Below, one piece after another: positions 16,580 to 24,897 of a DNA stretch of 64,000 nt. The stretch is from an uncultured Bacteroidales bacterium. GTDB lineage: Bacteria > Bacteroidota > Bacteroidia > Bacteroidales > Marinilabiliaceae. The stretch spans positions 11,193 to 75,192 of the forward strand of contig CALAUL010000050.1 of the NCBI GenBank assembly GCA_937892255.1, read 5' to 3'. Below the pieces are notes generated by a model. The model ran no database searches. It had not been told where the DNA came from and worked only from the letters and a program-made list of their open reading frames with translations. The position numbers and the translations under genes were made by a program. The stretch's first letter is position 1; each line of letters begins with the position of its first letter.

Positions 16580-17086
16580 ATGAAGGAGAATATAAAGACA
16601 CGACGAGCCATAGAAAAGGATTTGTCGGCAATGCTTGATATATACAATTATGAAGTGAAGCACGGCGTTGCCACGTTTGACATCACACCGAAGAGCGTCG
16701 AGGAGTGGCGTCGGTGGATAAAACAGCACAATGTAGGAAATCACCCATTGATAGTGGCAGAAGCCGAAAGTGGAGAGATGATGGGTTATGCCTCGTTGTC
16801 GGAATATCGTTCGAAAGAGGCATATCGAATGACAGCGGAACTATCAGTATATGTGGCAAAAGAACATCGCAATAAAGGAGTAGCCTCAGTGCTGCTTGAG
16901 TCCATCATACGAATAGCGAAGTCGGAGACAGAATTGCAAACCATAGTCTCGGTGATAACGAGCGGTAACGAAGTGAGCCGTCGTCTGCATGAGAAGTTTG
17001 GCTTTGAGTATTGCGGAACGATGAGTCGTGTAGGAAAGAAATGGGATAAATGGCTCGGGATAGACAACTACGTGCTACATATCTGA
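16580..17086 (+). CDS. GNAT N-acetyltransferase, phosphinothricin/L-amino-acid acetyltransferase type
   Basis: 168 aa. The opening TRRAIEKDLSAMLDIYNYEVKHGVATFD is the signature of the Pat/MnaT (YncA) branch, which acetylates the alpha-amino group of certain amino acids such as methionine sulfone or phosphinothricin-like compounds. The acetyl-CoA P-loop is in VAKEHRNKGVASVLLESII, and the GNAT end motif is RRLHEKFGFEYCGTMSRVGKKWDKWLG. Stands alone with its own promoter. The substrate in this organism is not predictable from sequence. Confidence 0.88.
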   Translation: MKENIKTRRAIEKDLSAMLDIYNYEVKHGVATFDITPKSVEEWRRWIKQHNVGNHPLIVAEAESGEMMGYASLSEYRSKEAYRMTAELSVYVAKEHRNKGVASVLLESIIRIAKSETELQTIVSVITSGNEVSRRLHEKFGFEYCGTMSRVGKKWDKWLGIDNYVLHI

Positions 17087-17179
17087 GAGGCTGTAAAGAC
17101 AGCATCAGAGAGGGCAATTTGCCATTCGTCGAATCTCAAAATAAATATCAAACAGCATTCGTTATTGAGAATAAAACAT

Positions 17180-17187
17180 TATTTTTG
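17180..17187 (+). promoter_or_regulatory. -7 element for dnaE
   Basis: TATTTTTG fits TAnnTTTG. It would give a leader of about 170 bases before the dnaE ATG. No clear -33. Confidence 0.45.
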
Positions 17188-17216
17188 TAGGGAGTATCAG
17201 CAGTTCGTAATAAAGT

Positions 17217-17346
17217 GTCGACGTGGAAGTTAGTCGTCATGTAACGGAGAAGTGTTGAAACACTTGTGCAATCAGTTGTCCTGCGTCGACGGGACAGAAG
17301 AACAATAATGAGAAAATTATATGCAAAATGACAGTTGTAGGACTGT
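17217..17346 (+). other. Structured untranslated leader of dnaE
   Basis: Three potential helices: an outer pair GTCGACG (17217-17223) with CGTCGAC (17284-17290) enclosing hairpin AAGTGTT/AACACTT (17250-17265), then ACAGT/ACTGT (17331-17346) ending 18 bases before the start codon. A seven-codon frame (ATG 17308, stop 17329-17331) lies between. No known riboswitch class is recognised. Confidence 0.4.
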
Positions 17347-17364
17347 TGAACATCTAATCATACT

Positions 17365-20300
17365 ATGTCAACACAAGAAGCAACAAACGATATAGAGCAT
17401 GCAGAGGCCGAGCAGCCAAAGCCACGCTTTACGCACCTACATGTGCACACCCATTATTCGGTGCTTGATGGAATGTCAAAGGTGGAAGACCTCATCGACA
17501 AGTGTCAGCGCACGGGAATGACGGCCATAGCTGTTACCGACCATGGAAATATGTTCGGAATAAAAGAGCTTTTTGATAAGATAAACGGCATAGAAGATGG
17601 AGTAAAAAAGCACAAAAAAGAATTGGCCGAAGCGCAAGAAAACGGAGATAAAAAAGCCATCGAGGAACACGAAAAGTATCTCTCCTCGCACAAAGTAAAT
17701 AAGGTAAAACCCATCATTGGCTGTGAGGCATACTGTGCACGTCGTTCGTTACATTTGAAAGACAAAGACTACAAGATGATCAACCCTGAAAGTGGCAAAG
17801 AACAAATCGTTGACGCCTCAGGTTATCACTTGTTGCTTTTGGCTAAGAACAAACAAGGCTATCACAATCTCTGCCACATGGTCTCTGTAGCATGGGTAGA
17901 CGGCAACTACTATCGTCCACGTATAGACAAAGACCTTTTGAAAGAACATAGCGAAGGTCTAATAGTATGTTCGGCGTGTTTAGGTGGCGAGATACCACAA
18001 CTCATCATCGCAGGCAAAATAGACGAAGCCGAAAAAAGCATAATGTGGTTTAAAGAGATATTTGGCGATGACTATTACTTAGAAATACAACGTCACAAGA
18101 CTGATAAGCCACGTGCAGACTATGAAGTATATAAGCGACAAGAACAGGTCAATAAAGTCATCTTAGAACTAGCAAAGAAGACCAACACCAAAGTAGTTGC
18201 TACCAACGATGTGCACTTCGTAGAAGAAGAACACGGAGAAGCACACGACCGCCTTATCTGTTTGTCAACGGGCAAAGACCTTGATGACCCCAACAGAATG
18301 CACTACACCAAGCAAGAGTGGCTCAAGTCTCCAGAAGAGATGGCGGAATTGTTTGCAGATATACCAGAAGCACTTGAGACATCAATGGAAATAGCTGACA
18401 AAGTAGAACTATATGATATCAATCATGGTCCTATAATGCCAGTATTTGAGATACCTACCGACTTCGGCACAGAAGAGCAATATCGAGAGAAGTTCACACA
18501 CGAACACCTCTTCAACGAATTCACATGCGATGAGAAAGGCAACGTTGTAATGTCACAAGAAGATGCAGAGTCGAAGATAAAAAAACTGGGTGGATATGAT
18601 AGACTCTATCGTATTAAGTTAGAAGGTGATTACCTTAAGAAACTGACCATGGACGGAGCAGTGCTTCGTTACGGTGACCCTATTCCCGACAATGTCATGG
18701 AACGCCTCATCTTCGAACTTCATATCATGAAGACAATGGGTTTCCCTGGTTACTTCCTTATTGTACAAGACTTCATAGCAGCGGCACGAGGCATGGGCGT
18801 CTCAGTAGGTCCGGGTCGTGGCTCAGCAGCAGGCTCTGTAGTCGCTTACTGCCTTAAAATAACAGATGTTGACCCACTGAAATATGACCTGCTTTTTGAG
18901 AGATTTCTAAACCCTGACCGTATCTCATTGCCTGATATCGATATAGACTTTGACGATGATGGACGAGGAGAAGTGTTGCGTTGGGTAACAGATAAATATG
19001 GCAAAGACCGCGTAGCCCATATCGTCACATACGGCACAATGGCTACAAAGTCAGCCATCAAAGATGTAGGTCGTGTACAGAACGTTGAGCTAAGCGAGAT
19101 AAATGCCATCACCAAGATGATACCCGACAAGCTCCCCGTACCACAAGGCAAAGACAAAGCACCTAAAATGACAGTCGGCAACTGTGTGAAATTCTTACCA
19201 GAACTAAACGAGAAAGTCAGCTTGGGAAATGACAATCTCAAGGAGACGATGCGCTATGCAGAAATGCTTGAAGGCACAGTGCGCAATACCGGTGTGCATG
19301 CCTGTGGTATCATCATTGGAGCAGATGACCTAAAGAAATTTGCACCCCTCTCAACAGCTCAAGACAAAGAGACAAAAGAGGATATGCTTGTCACACAATA
19401 TGAAGGCTCTGTCATCGAATCCGTCGGACTTATCAAGATGGACTTCCTTGGTTTGAAAACACTTTCAATAATCAAAGAAGCACTCTCTATCATTAAGAAG
19501 ACACGTGGAATAGAGATAGATATAGACAACATACCCATAGACGACGAAAAGACATACCAGTTGTATAGCGAAGGCCGCACTGTCGGGACATTCCAGTTTG
19601 AGTCGGCAGGCATGCAAAAATATTTGCGAGACCTCAAGCCCACAGTATTCGAAGACCTCATAGCCATGAACGCCCTATATCGTCCGGGCCCAATGGACTA
19701 TATACCACAGTTTATCGCACGAAAACATGGCAGAGAACCGATAGTCTATGATATAGACTGCATGGACGAATATCTGAAAGACACATACGGCATTACCGTA
19801 TATCAAGAGCAAGTCATGCTTCTCTCTCGTAAGCTTGCCAACTTTACACGCGGTGAATCAGATACACTACGTAAAGCCATGGGTAAGAAGATGATTAACG
19901 TCTTGAATAAGATGAAATCAAAATTCATCACTCAAGGACAAGCCAACGGACATGACCCCAAGACACTCGAGAAGATATGGGGCGACTGGGAGAAATTCGC
20001 ATCATACGCCTTCAACAAGTCGCACGCCACATGCTATTCGTGGGTGGCATACCAAACAGCATATCTCAAAGCCAATTACCCTGCCGAACTGATGGCTGCC
20101 AACCTCACATGCAACAAGAACAACATCACCGACGTGACAAAATTCATGGAAGAATGCGTTGCGATGAATATCGTTGTTAACGGACCTAACGTCAACGAAT
20201 CAATGCTTAACTTCACCGTTAACGACGAGGGTCACATCGTGTACGGCTTAGCAGGCGTCAAAGGCGTAGGAGAAAATGCTGCACTTGAGATAATCAACGA

Positions 20301-21306
20301 ACGAGAAAAAAATGGCAAATACAAAGACGTTTACGACTTCTTGGAGCGCATAAACCTGTCATCATGCAACAGAAAGACAATAGAGTCGCTCGTATATGCC
20401 GGAGGACTTGACTGCTTTACAGACATAACAAGAGAGCAATATTTCGCACCTATAAAGAAAGACTCGGAAGAGAAAGGACTCGACGTCTTGATGAAATATG
20501 CGCAGTCGTATCGCAAGAGTTTGGAACAGTACACCAACACCCTTTTCGGAGACCTCTTGTCAACAATACAAATAGACAAACCGGTGTTGCCAAAAGTCTC
20601 CGTGGCATGGTCCGATATGACGCGTCTGAAATATGAGAAAGACATGATAGGCATATATCTTTCGGCACATCCACTCGATAGTTACAAGTACCTCTATTCG
20701 TTCTTTGTAAAGAATAACATGTCAGATTTGGCAAGAGCAAACCTTATCAATATCAAGAATCAGAAATTCAGAGTAGGAGGATTAGTGTCAGCAGTGAAAA
20801 ACGGCATAGACAAAAACGGCGCACCATATCTCATAGCCACACTCGAAGATTTGAACACGACAGGAGAAATCGCACTCTTTAAAGACGACTTCGTCAAGTA
20901 TTCTAATCAGTTCGTTGTTGACGCATGTCTGTGCATCTCCGGTAATGTCACAGAAAGCAAGTACGACCCAACAAAAGCATACATGACGATAACAGATGTG
21001 TCGCCGATGGCAAACTGCTTGGAGAAGATGAATATCAACGGCATGAGAATGACAATACCATACTCTCTTGTGAGCAAACCATTGATAGTGGAACTGAAAC
21101 AATTCTTGGTGTCATCAAAGCAAAAGAAGATGTTGCAAGAGGATAAAACGTTTTCAGGATTGATATTGCCGTTGTCGATATGTCTGGAAGATGCAGAAAC
21201 ACTCATGAAATTGCCGATGCATTCCGACGAGTATTGTGTTAAAGTAGACAAAGACTTCTGTAATTACATATATTCCAACACAGAGATAAGCGTAATGACA
21301 TATTAA
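17365..21306 (+). CDS. dnaE: DNA polymerase III subunit alpha
   Basis: Replicative polymerase catalytic subunit, 1313 aa (E. coli DnaE is 1160). The N-terminal PHP domain keeps its metal-ligand pattern (H24-x-H26-x-H28, THLHVHTHYS). The palm has GPGRGSAAGS and the catalytic acidic motif PDIDIDFDDDGR (D524, D526). Downstream come YQEQVMLLSRKLANF...GESDTLRKAMGKK, the helix-hairpin-helix region, and an OB-fold (FRVGGLVSAVKNGIDKNG). The extra length is mostly in PHP-region insertions (for example the Lys/Glu-rich stretch at about 75-110). Followed after 15 bases by hisB. Confidence 0.97.
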   Translation: MSTQEATNDIEHAEAEQPKPRFTHLHVHTHYSVLDGMSKVEDLIDKCQRTGMTAIAVTDHGNMFGIKELFDKINGIEDGVKKHKKELAEAQENGDKKAIEEHEKYLSSHKVNKVKPIIGCEAYCARRSLHLKDKDYKMINPESGKEQIVDASGYHLLLLAKNKQGYHNLCHMVSVAWVDGNYYRPRIDKDLLKEHSEGLIVCSACLGGEIPQLIIAGKIDEAEKSIMWFKEIFGDDYYLEIQRHKTDKPRADYEVYKRQEQVNKVILELAKKTNTKVVATNDVHFVEEEHGEAHDRLICLSTGKDLDDPNRMHYTKQEWLKSPEEMAELFADIPEALETSMEIADKVELYDINHGPIMPVFEIPTDFGTEEQYREKFTHEHLFNEFTCDEKGNVVMSQEDAESKIKKLGGYDRLYRIKLEGDYLKKLTMDGAVLRYGDPIPDNVMERLIFELHIMKTMGFPGYFLIVQDFIAAARGMGVSVGPGRGSAAGSVVAYCLKITDVDPLKYDLLFERFLNPDRISLPDIDIDFDDDGRGEVLRWVTDKYGKDRVAHIVTYGTMATKSAIKDVGRVQNVELSEINAITKMIPDKLPVPQGKDKAPKMTVGNCVKFLPELNEKVSLGNDNLKETMRYAEMLEGTVRNTGVHACGIIIGADDLKKFAPLSTAQDKETKEDMLVTQYEGSVIESVGLIKMDFLGLKTLSIIKEALSIIKKTRGIEIDIDNIPIDDEKTYQLYSEGRTVGTFQFESAGMQKYLRDLKPTVFEDLIAMNALYRPGPMDYIPQFIARKHGREPIVYDIDCMDEYLKDTYGITVYQEQVMLLSRKLANFTRGESDTLRKAMGKKMINVLNKMKSKFITQGQANGHDPKTLEKIWGDWEKFASYAFNKSHATCYSWVAYQTAYLKANYPAELMAANLTCNKNNITDVTKFMEECVAMNIVVNGPNVNESMLNFTVNDEGHIVYGLAGVKGVGENAALEIINEREKNGKYKDVYDFLERINLSSCNRKTIESLVYAGGLDCFTDITREQYFAPIKKDSEEKGLDVLMKYAQSYRKSLEQYTNTLFGDLLSTIQIDKPVLPKVSVAWSDMTRLKYEKDMIGIYLSAHPLDSYKYLYSFFVKNNMSDLARANLINIKNQKFRVGGLVSAVKNGIDKNGAPYLIATLEDLNTTGEIALFKDDFVKYSNQFVVDACLCISGNVTESKYDPTKAYMTITDVSPMANCLEKMNINGMRMTIPYSLVSKPLIVELKQFLVSSKQKKMLQEDKTFSGLILPLSICLEDAETLMKLPMHSDEYCVKVDKDFCNYIYSNTEISVMTY

Positions 21307-21321
21307 AATAAAATATATCAG

Positions 21322-22431
21322 ATGAAAAAGAGAACATTATTCATAGACAGAGACGGCACACTGATAGTAGAGCCGCCAGTGACATTCCAAGTGGATAATC
21401 TGGAGCAAATGACGTTTTTGCCAGGAGTGATACGCAACTTGCATTTCATCAAGAAGAACCTTGACTTTGAACTTGTCATCGTCACCAATCAAGACGGATT
21501 GGGCACACCAGCAAATCCACAAGAGAATTTCGACCTGATACAACGCAAGATGCTTGAAGTCTTCAGCGGAGAGAATGTGACATTTGACAACATACTCATC
21601 GATGACTCATATCCCGAAGACAACAAACCTACACGCAAACCAGGGACAGGACTGCTTACCGAATATATGACAGGAGATTATGACTTGGAAAACTCGTATG
21701 TCATAGGAGACAGACTTACAGACATGCAGTTGGCTCAAAATCTTGGTTGCAAAGGATTTCTACTCTCGACAAACAAAGAAGAAGCATTGGACATACCGGG
21801 CTGTAAAAGAGTCGAAAATTGGGACGAAGTGACAGAATTGTTGTTTGCTGGGGAACGAACAGCGACTGTGCAACGTACAACCAAGGAGACGGATATATAC
21901 GTGAGCATTAACCTCGACGGGACAGGCAAATGTGAAATCACTACTGGCTTAGGTTTCTTCGACCACATGCTTGAGCAGATAGGCAAACATTCGGGTTCGG
22001 ACTTGATGATAAAGGTGAAAGGCGACCTTCATGTTGATGAACATCACACCATAGAAGATACCGCCATAGCCCTTGGAGAGGCCTTGCTCAAAGCCCTTGG
22101 CAACAAACGAGGCATAGAACGTTATGGATTCTGTTTGCCGATGGACGATTGCCTATGTCAGGTAGCTCTTGACTTCGGAGGACGTCCGTGGCTTGTATAT
22201 GACGCAGAGTTTAAACGTGAGAAGATAGGCGACATGCCAACAGAGATGTTCCTCCACTTCTTCAAGAGCTTGAGCGATGCATCTCGTATGAACCTCAACA
22301 TCAAAGCAGAAGGAGATAACGAACACCATAAGATAGAAGGCATATTCAAAGCATTGGCAAAGTCGATAAAGATGGCTGTAAAGAGAGATATCTACAAATA
22401 CGAATTGCCAAGTACGAAAGGAATGCTCTAA
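21322..22431 (+). CDS. hisB: Bifunctional histidinol-phosphatase / imidazoleglycerol-phosphate dehydratase
   Basis: Two steps of histidine synthesis in one 369-aa protein. Residues 1-165 form a HAD phosphatase (FIDRDGTLI with D9/D11; VIGDRLTDMQLA). Residues 170-369 form the IGPD domain with its Mn-binding His clusters (FFDHMLEQIGKHSG, DEHHTIEDTAIALGEAL, DNEHHKIEGIFKAL). The E. coli HAD domain has a zinc loop of Cys/His before RKP; here that region reads SYPEDNKPTRKPG with no Cys, so the zinc site is absent. No other his gene is in the window: hisB is an orphan behind dnaE, although both domains look intact. Confidence 0.95.
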   Translation: MKKRTLFIDRDGTLIVEPPVTFQVDNLEQMTFLPGVIRNLHFIKKNLDFELVIVTNQDGLGTPANPQENFDLIQRKMLEVFSGENVTFDNILIDDSYPEDNKPTRKPGTGLLTEYMTGDYDLENSYVIGDRLTDMQLAQNLGCKGFLLSTNKEEALDIPGCKRVENWDEVTELLFAGERTATVQRTTKETDIYVSINLDGTGKCEITTGLGFFDHMLEQIGKHSGSDLMIKVKGDLHVDEHHTIEDTAIALGEALLKALGNKRGIERYGFCLPMDDCLCQVALDFGGRPWLVYDAEFKREKIGDMPTEMFLHFFKSLSDASRMNLNIKAEGDNEHHKIEGIFKALAKSIKMAVKRDIYKYELPSTKGML

Positions 22432-22450
22432 CAGACATAAACATAAGACG

Positions 22451-23491
22451 ATGACCAAAGTACAACAGGGAGATAAAGTAAGATTTCTGAACGAAGAAGG
22501 AGGAGGCATCATAACACGTATCGTGGGGAATACTGTATATGTGGAAGATGAAGACGGGTTTGAAATACCGACAATGAGCAGTGACGTAGTTGTCGTAGAG
22601 GCACAAGCGGTACAAAAACAGCAAGTCGAAGAGCGACGCATAGAGGAGAAAAAAGAAGAGATAGCGGAGATAGAAGTTGACTATGACTACAAATATGAGG
22701 AGGAACAAGCCGATGACCATTCGCCACGATTTATGTTGGCTTTCTTGAAAAGCGACAAAGGAAACAGCGGTTATCTTGATTTGTATGCTGTAAATGATAG
22801 CAACTCCTTTGTGTTCTTCACCCTATGTGAGCAAGTGGGAGACACGGACGATGTCAGAATGCTACACTATGGCACAATAGAGCCAAACACGAAGTTGCAA
22901 CTCGACCGCTATAACCCACAGCGAATCGACAATCAGACGTGGCAATGTCAGCTGCTACTGTTTCGCAAGAGCAAGACCTTCGGAGCATATCCTCCTGTGT
23001 CGACATCGGTAAAGATTAAGTCTACAAAGTTCTACAAAGACAACAGTTTCGTAGACAATGACTTCTTTGCAGAAAAAGCAGTTCTTTATCCGATAATAAA
23101 AGGGGAGTTGGAATCAAAGGTAGAAGAACTTTCGGTAAATGAACTGTTGCGAGTAGCACAAGAGAAGGAACGTAAACCCGCAAAAGTGAAAAGCAAAAGT
23201 TCGGTAGGAGGACTCTTAGAGGTGGATCTGCACATAGAGGAGATAATAGACTCAACGGCCGGGTTGTCAAATGGCGAGATGTTGGAGTTGCAGTTGGCAC
23301 GCTTCAACACCGTTATGGAGGAGAATCTGAAGCGCAAAGGACAGCGCATAGTCTTCATTCACGGCGTAGGCAACGGACGTCTGAAAGGAGACATAAGGAA
23401 ACAGTTGGAGAGGAAGTATAGCAAATGCGAGTATCAAGATGCGTCGTTTAAAGAGTACGGATTTGGAGCGACACTTGTAAAAATCAACTGA
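22451..23491 (+). CDS. DUF2027 and Smr-domain protein (MutS2-like C-terminus)
   Basis: 346 aa, cytoplasmic. N-terminal beta-rich segment (QQGDKVRFLNEEGGGIITRIVGNTVYVEDEDGFEIP) as in DUF2027, an acidic/basic linker (about 60-95), a central DUF2027 domain, and a C-terminal Smr domain (about 258-346) with LEVDLHIEE, the HGVGNGRLKGDIRKQL motif and GFGATLVKIN. Smr domains bind or nick nucleic acids; in MutS2 they act on branched DNA or collided ribosomes. The ATPase part of MutS2 is absent. 19 bases after hisB, so probably co-transcribed. Confidence 0.85.
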   Translation: MTKVQQGDKVRFLNEEGGGIITRIVGNTVYVEDEDGFEIPTMSSDVVVVEAQAVQKQQVEERRIEEKKEEIAEIEVDYDYKYEEEQADDHSPRFMLAFLKSDKGNSGYLDLYAVNDSNSFVFFTLCEQVGDTDDVRMLHYGTIEPNTKLQLDRYNPQRIDNQTWQCQLLLFRKSKTFGAYPPVSTSVKIKSTKFYKDNSFVDNDFFAEKAVLYPIIKGELESKVEELSVNELLRVAQEKERKPAKVKSKSSVGGLLEVDLHIEEIIDSTAGLSNGEMLELQLARFNTVMEENLKRKGQRIVFIHGVGNGRLKGDIRKQLERKYSKCEYQDASFKEYGFGATLVKIN

Positions 23492-23537
23492 CGTGCAATA
23501 AAAGGGATGCGTGTATACGATGATAAATATAAAATGT

Positions 23538-23545
23538 TATATTTG
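23538..23545 (+). promoter_or_regulatory. -7 element for dgt
   Basis: TATATTTG about 36 bases before the dgt start; no clear -33. Confidence 0.5.
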
Positions 23546-23580
23546 CAAACGTTAAAATAATATCAAACACACAACTAGGT

Positions 23581-24897
23581 ATGATGGATTGGGGAACTCT
23601 ACTTACGACAAAGCGCACGGGACAATCTGTAGACAAGATTGTTCACGACCGTAGTGAGTTCCAGCGAGACTATGACCGAATGATATTCTCATCGCCATTT
23701 CGCAGGTTGCAGAATAAGACACAGGTATTCCCGTTGCCTGGCAGTGTGTTTGTGCACAACAGACTGACGCATAGTCTGGAAGTTGCAAGCGTAGGGCGTT
23801 CGTTGGGAAACAACATTGCCCGTCGATTGGCGGAGACCGGAGAAGGAGAAGGCTCATTCTTTGAGGAGTTGGGAGCTATCGTGGCAGCCGGTTGTTTGGC
23901 TCATGACATGGGAAATCCGCCTTTCGGGCATTCGGGCGAAAAAGCAGTATCACATTATTTCAGTAACGAGAGAGGAGCGGAACTTATAGATAAGGGAGGA
24001 TTATCGGAAGCGGAGAAGAGCGACTTGATAAACTTCGACGGCAATGCCAATACGTTTCGACTGCTGACTCATTCGTTCAGAGGTCGCAGAGAAGGAGGTT
24101 TTGCTCTCACATACCCTACGGTTGCATCGGTTATAAAGTATCCTCGTTCGTCGGTTGGGACAAAGAAGTTTGGGTATTTCCAACAAGACAAAGAGACGTT
24201 CGAGGAAATAATGCAGAAGTTGCAAATAACATCTCTTGGAGACAAAGGCTATGTCAGACACCCTCTTGTATATTTGGTGGAGGCGGCAGATGATATATGC
24301 TACCAGATAATGGATATAGAAGATGCGTGCAGATTGGGAATATTGTCGTATGACGAGACGGTAGAGATGCTTTGCAACATCTTCAGTTCGGATACAGATG
24401 TCAAGGTATTCGAGAATAGAGATAAAGTGTTTGACAGAGTTACGGATAAGCATGAGAGAATAGCATATTTGCGTTCAATTGTCATAGGGAGGTTGGTTTG
24501 CAGATGTTCGGAAGTATTTTGGGAGAATAGGGATAAGATATTGAGAGGAGAGTTTAGTGGTAGTCTGATAGGAGGATTGCCGAAGCAAGAGAGAGTTGCC
24601 ATAGAATTGATAAGCGAAAGAGCAAAAAAAGATATATATAGACATCAGTCGGTCGTGGAGATAGAGATTTCCGGCTTTAAGATAATGGGAACATTGCTTG
24701 ACAAGTTCATAGAGGCAATAGAGAAACCAGAGTTGTACTATTCTGCATTGTTGAAGCCGTTTATACCGGAGCAGTATCAAGTGGCGTCGACGGATAGTTT
24801 TTACAACAAGGCTATGGCCGCTGTGGACGTTGTTTCGGGAATGTCAGACGTCTATGCTCTTGATTTGTTTAAGAAAATAAAAGGAATAGGAATATGA
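23581..24897 (+). CDS. dgt: dGTP triphosphohydrolase (HD-domain)
   Basis: Predicted to hydrolyse dGTP (or other dNTPs) to deoxynucleoside and triphosphate, 438 aa. Family landmarks: SPFRRLQNKTQVFPL near residue 38, RLTHSLEVASVGRSLG (first metal His), HDMGNPPFGHSGEKA (the HD pair), and VEAADDICYQIMDIEDACR (the later metal Asp). ATG at 23581 or the adjacent 23584 could be used. Its last four bases (ATGA) are shared with the start of a secreted T9SS-type protein, an odd partner for a nucleotide enzyme. Some dNTP hydrolases of this fold limit phage replication; nothing here shows that role. Confidence 0.93.
   Translation: MMDWGTLLTTKRTGQSVDKIVHDRSEFQRDYDRMIFSSPFRRLQNKTQVFPLPGSVFVHNRLTHSLEVASVGRSLGNNIARRLAETGEGEGSFFEELGAIVAAGCLAHDMGNPPFGHSGEKAVSHYFSNERGAELIDKGGLSEAEKSDLINFDGNANTFRLLTHSFRGRREGGFALTYPTVASVIKYPRSSVGTKKFGYFQQDKETFEEIMQKLQITSLGDKGYVRHPLVYLVEAADDICYQIMDIEDACRLGILSYDETVEMLCNIFSSDTDVKVFENRDKVFDRVTDKHERIAYLRSIVIGRLVCRCSEVFWENRDKILRGEFSGSLIGGLPKQERVAIELISERAKKDIYRHQSVVEIEISGFKIMGTLLDKFIEAIEKPELYYSALLKPFIPEQYQVASTDSFYNKAMAAVDVVSGMSDVYALDLFKKIKGIGI

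Noticed and set aside
23581..24897. Phage-defence role for dgt
   Set aside because: No defence neighbours, and the gene looks like the ordinary housekeeping family.
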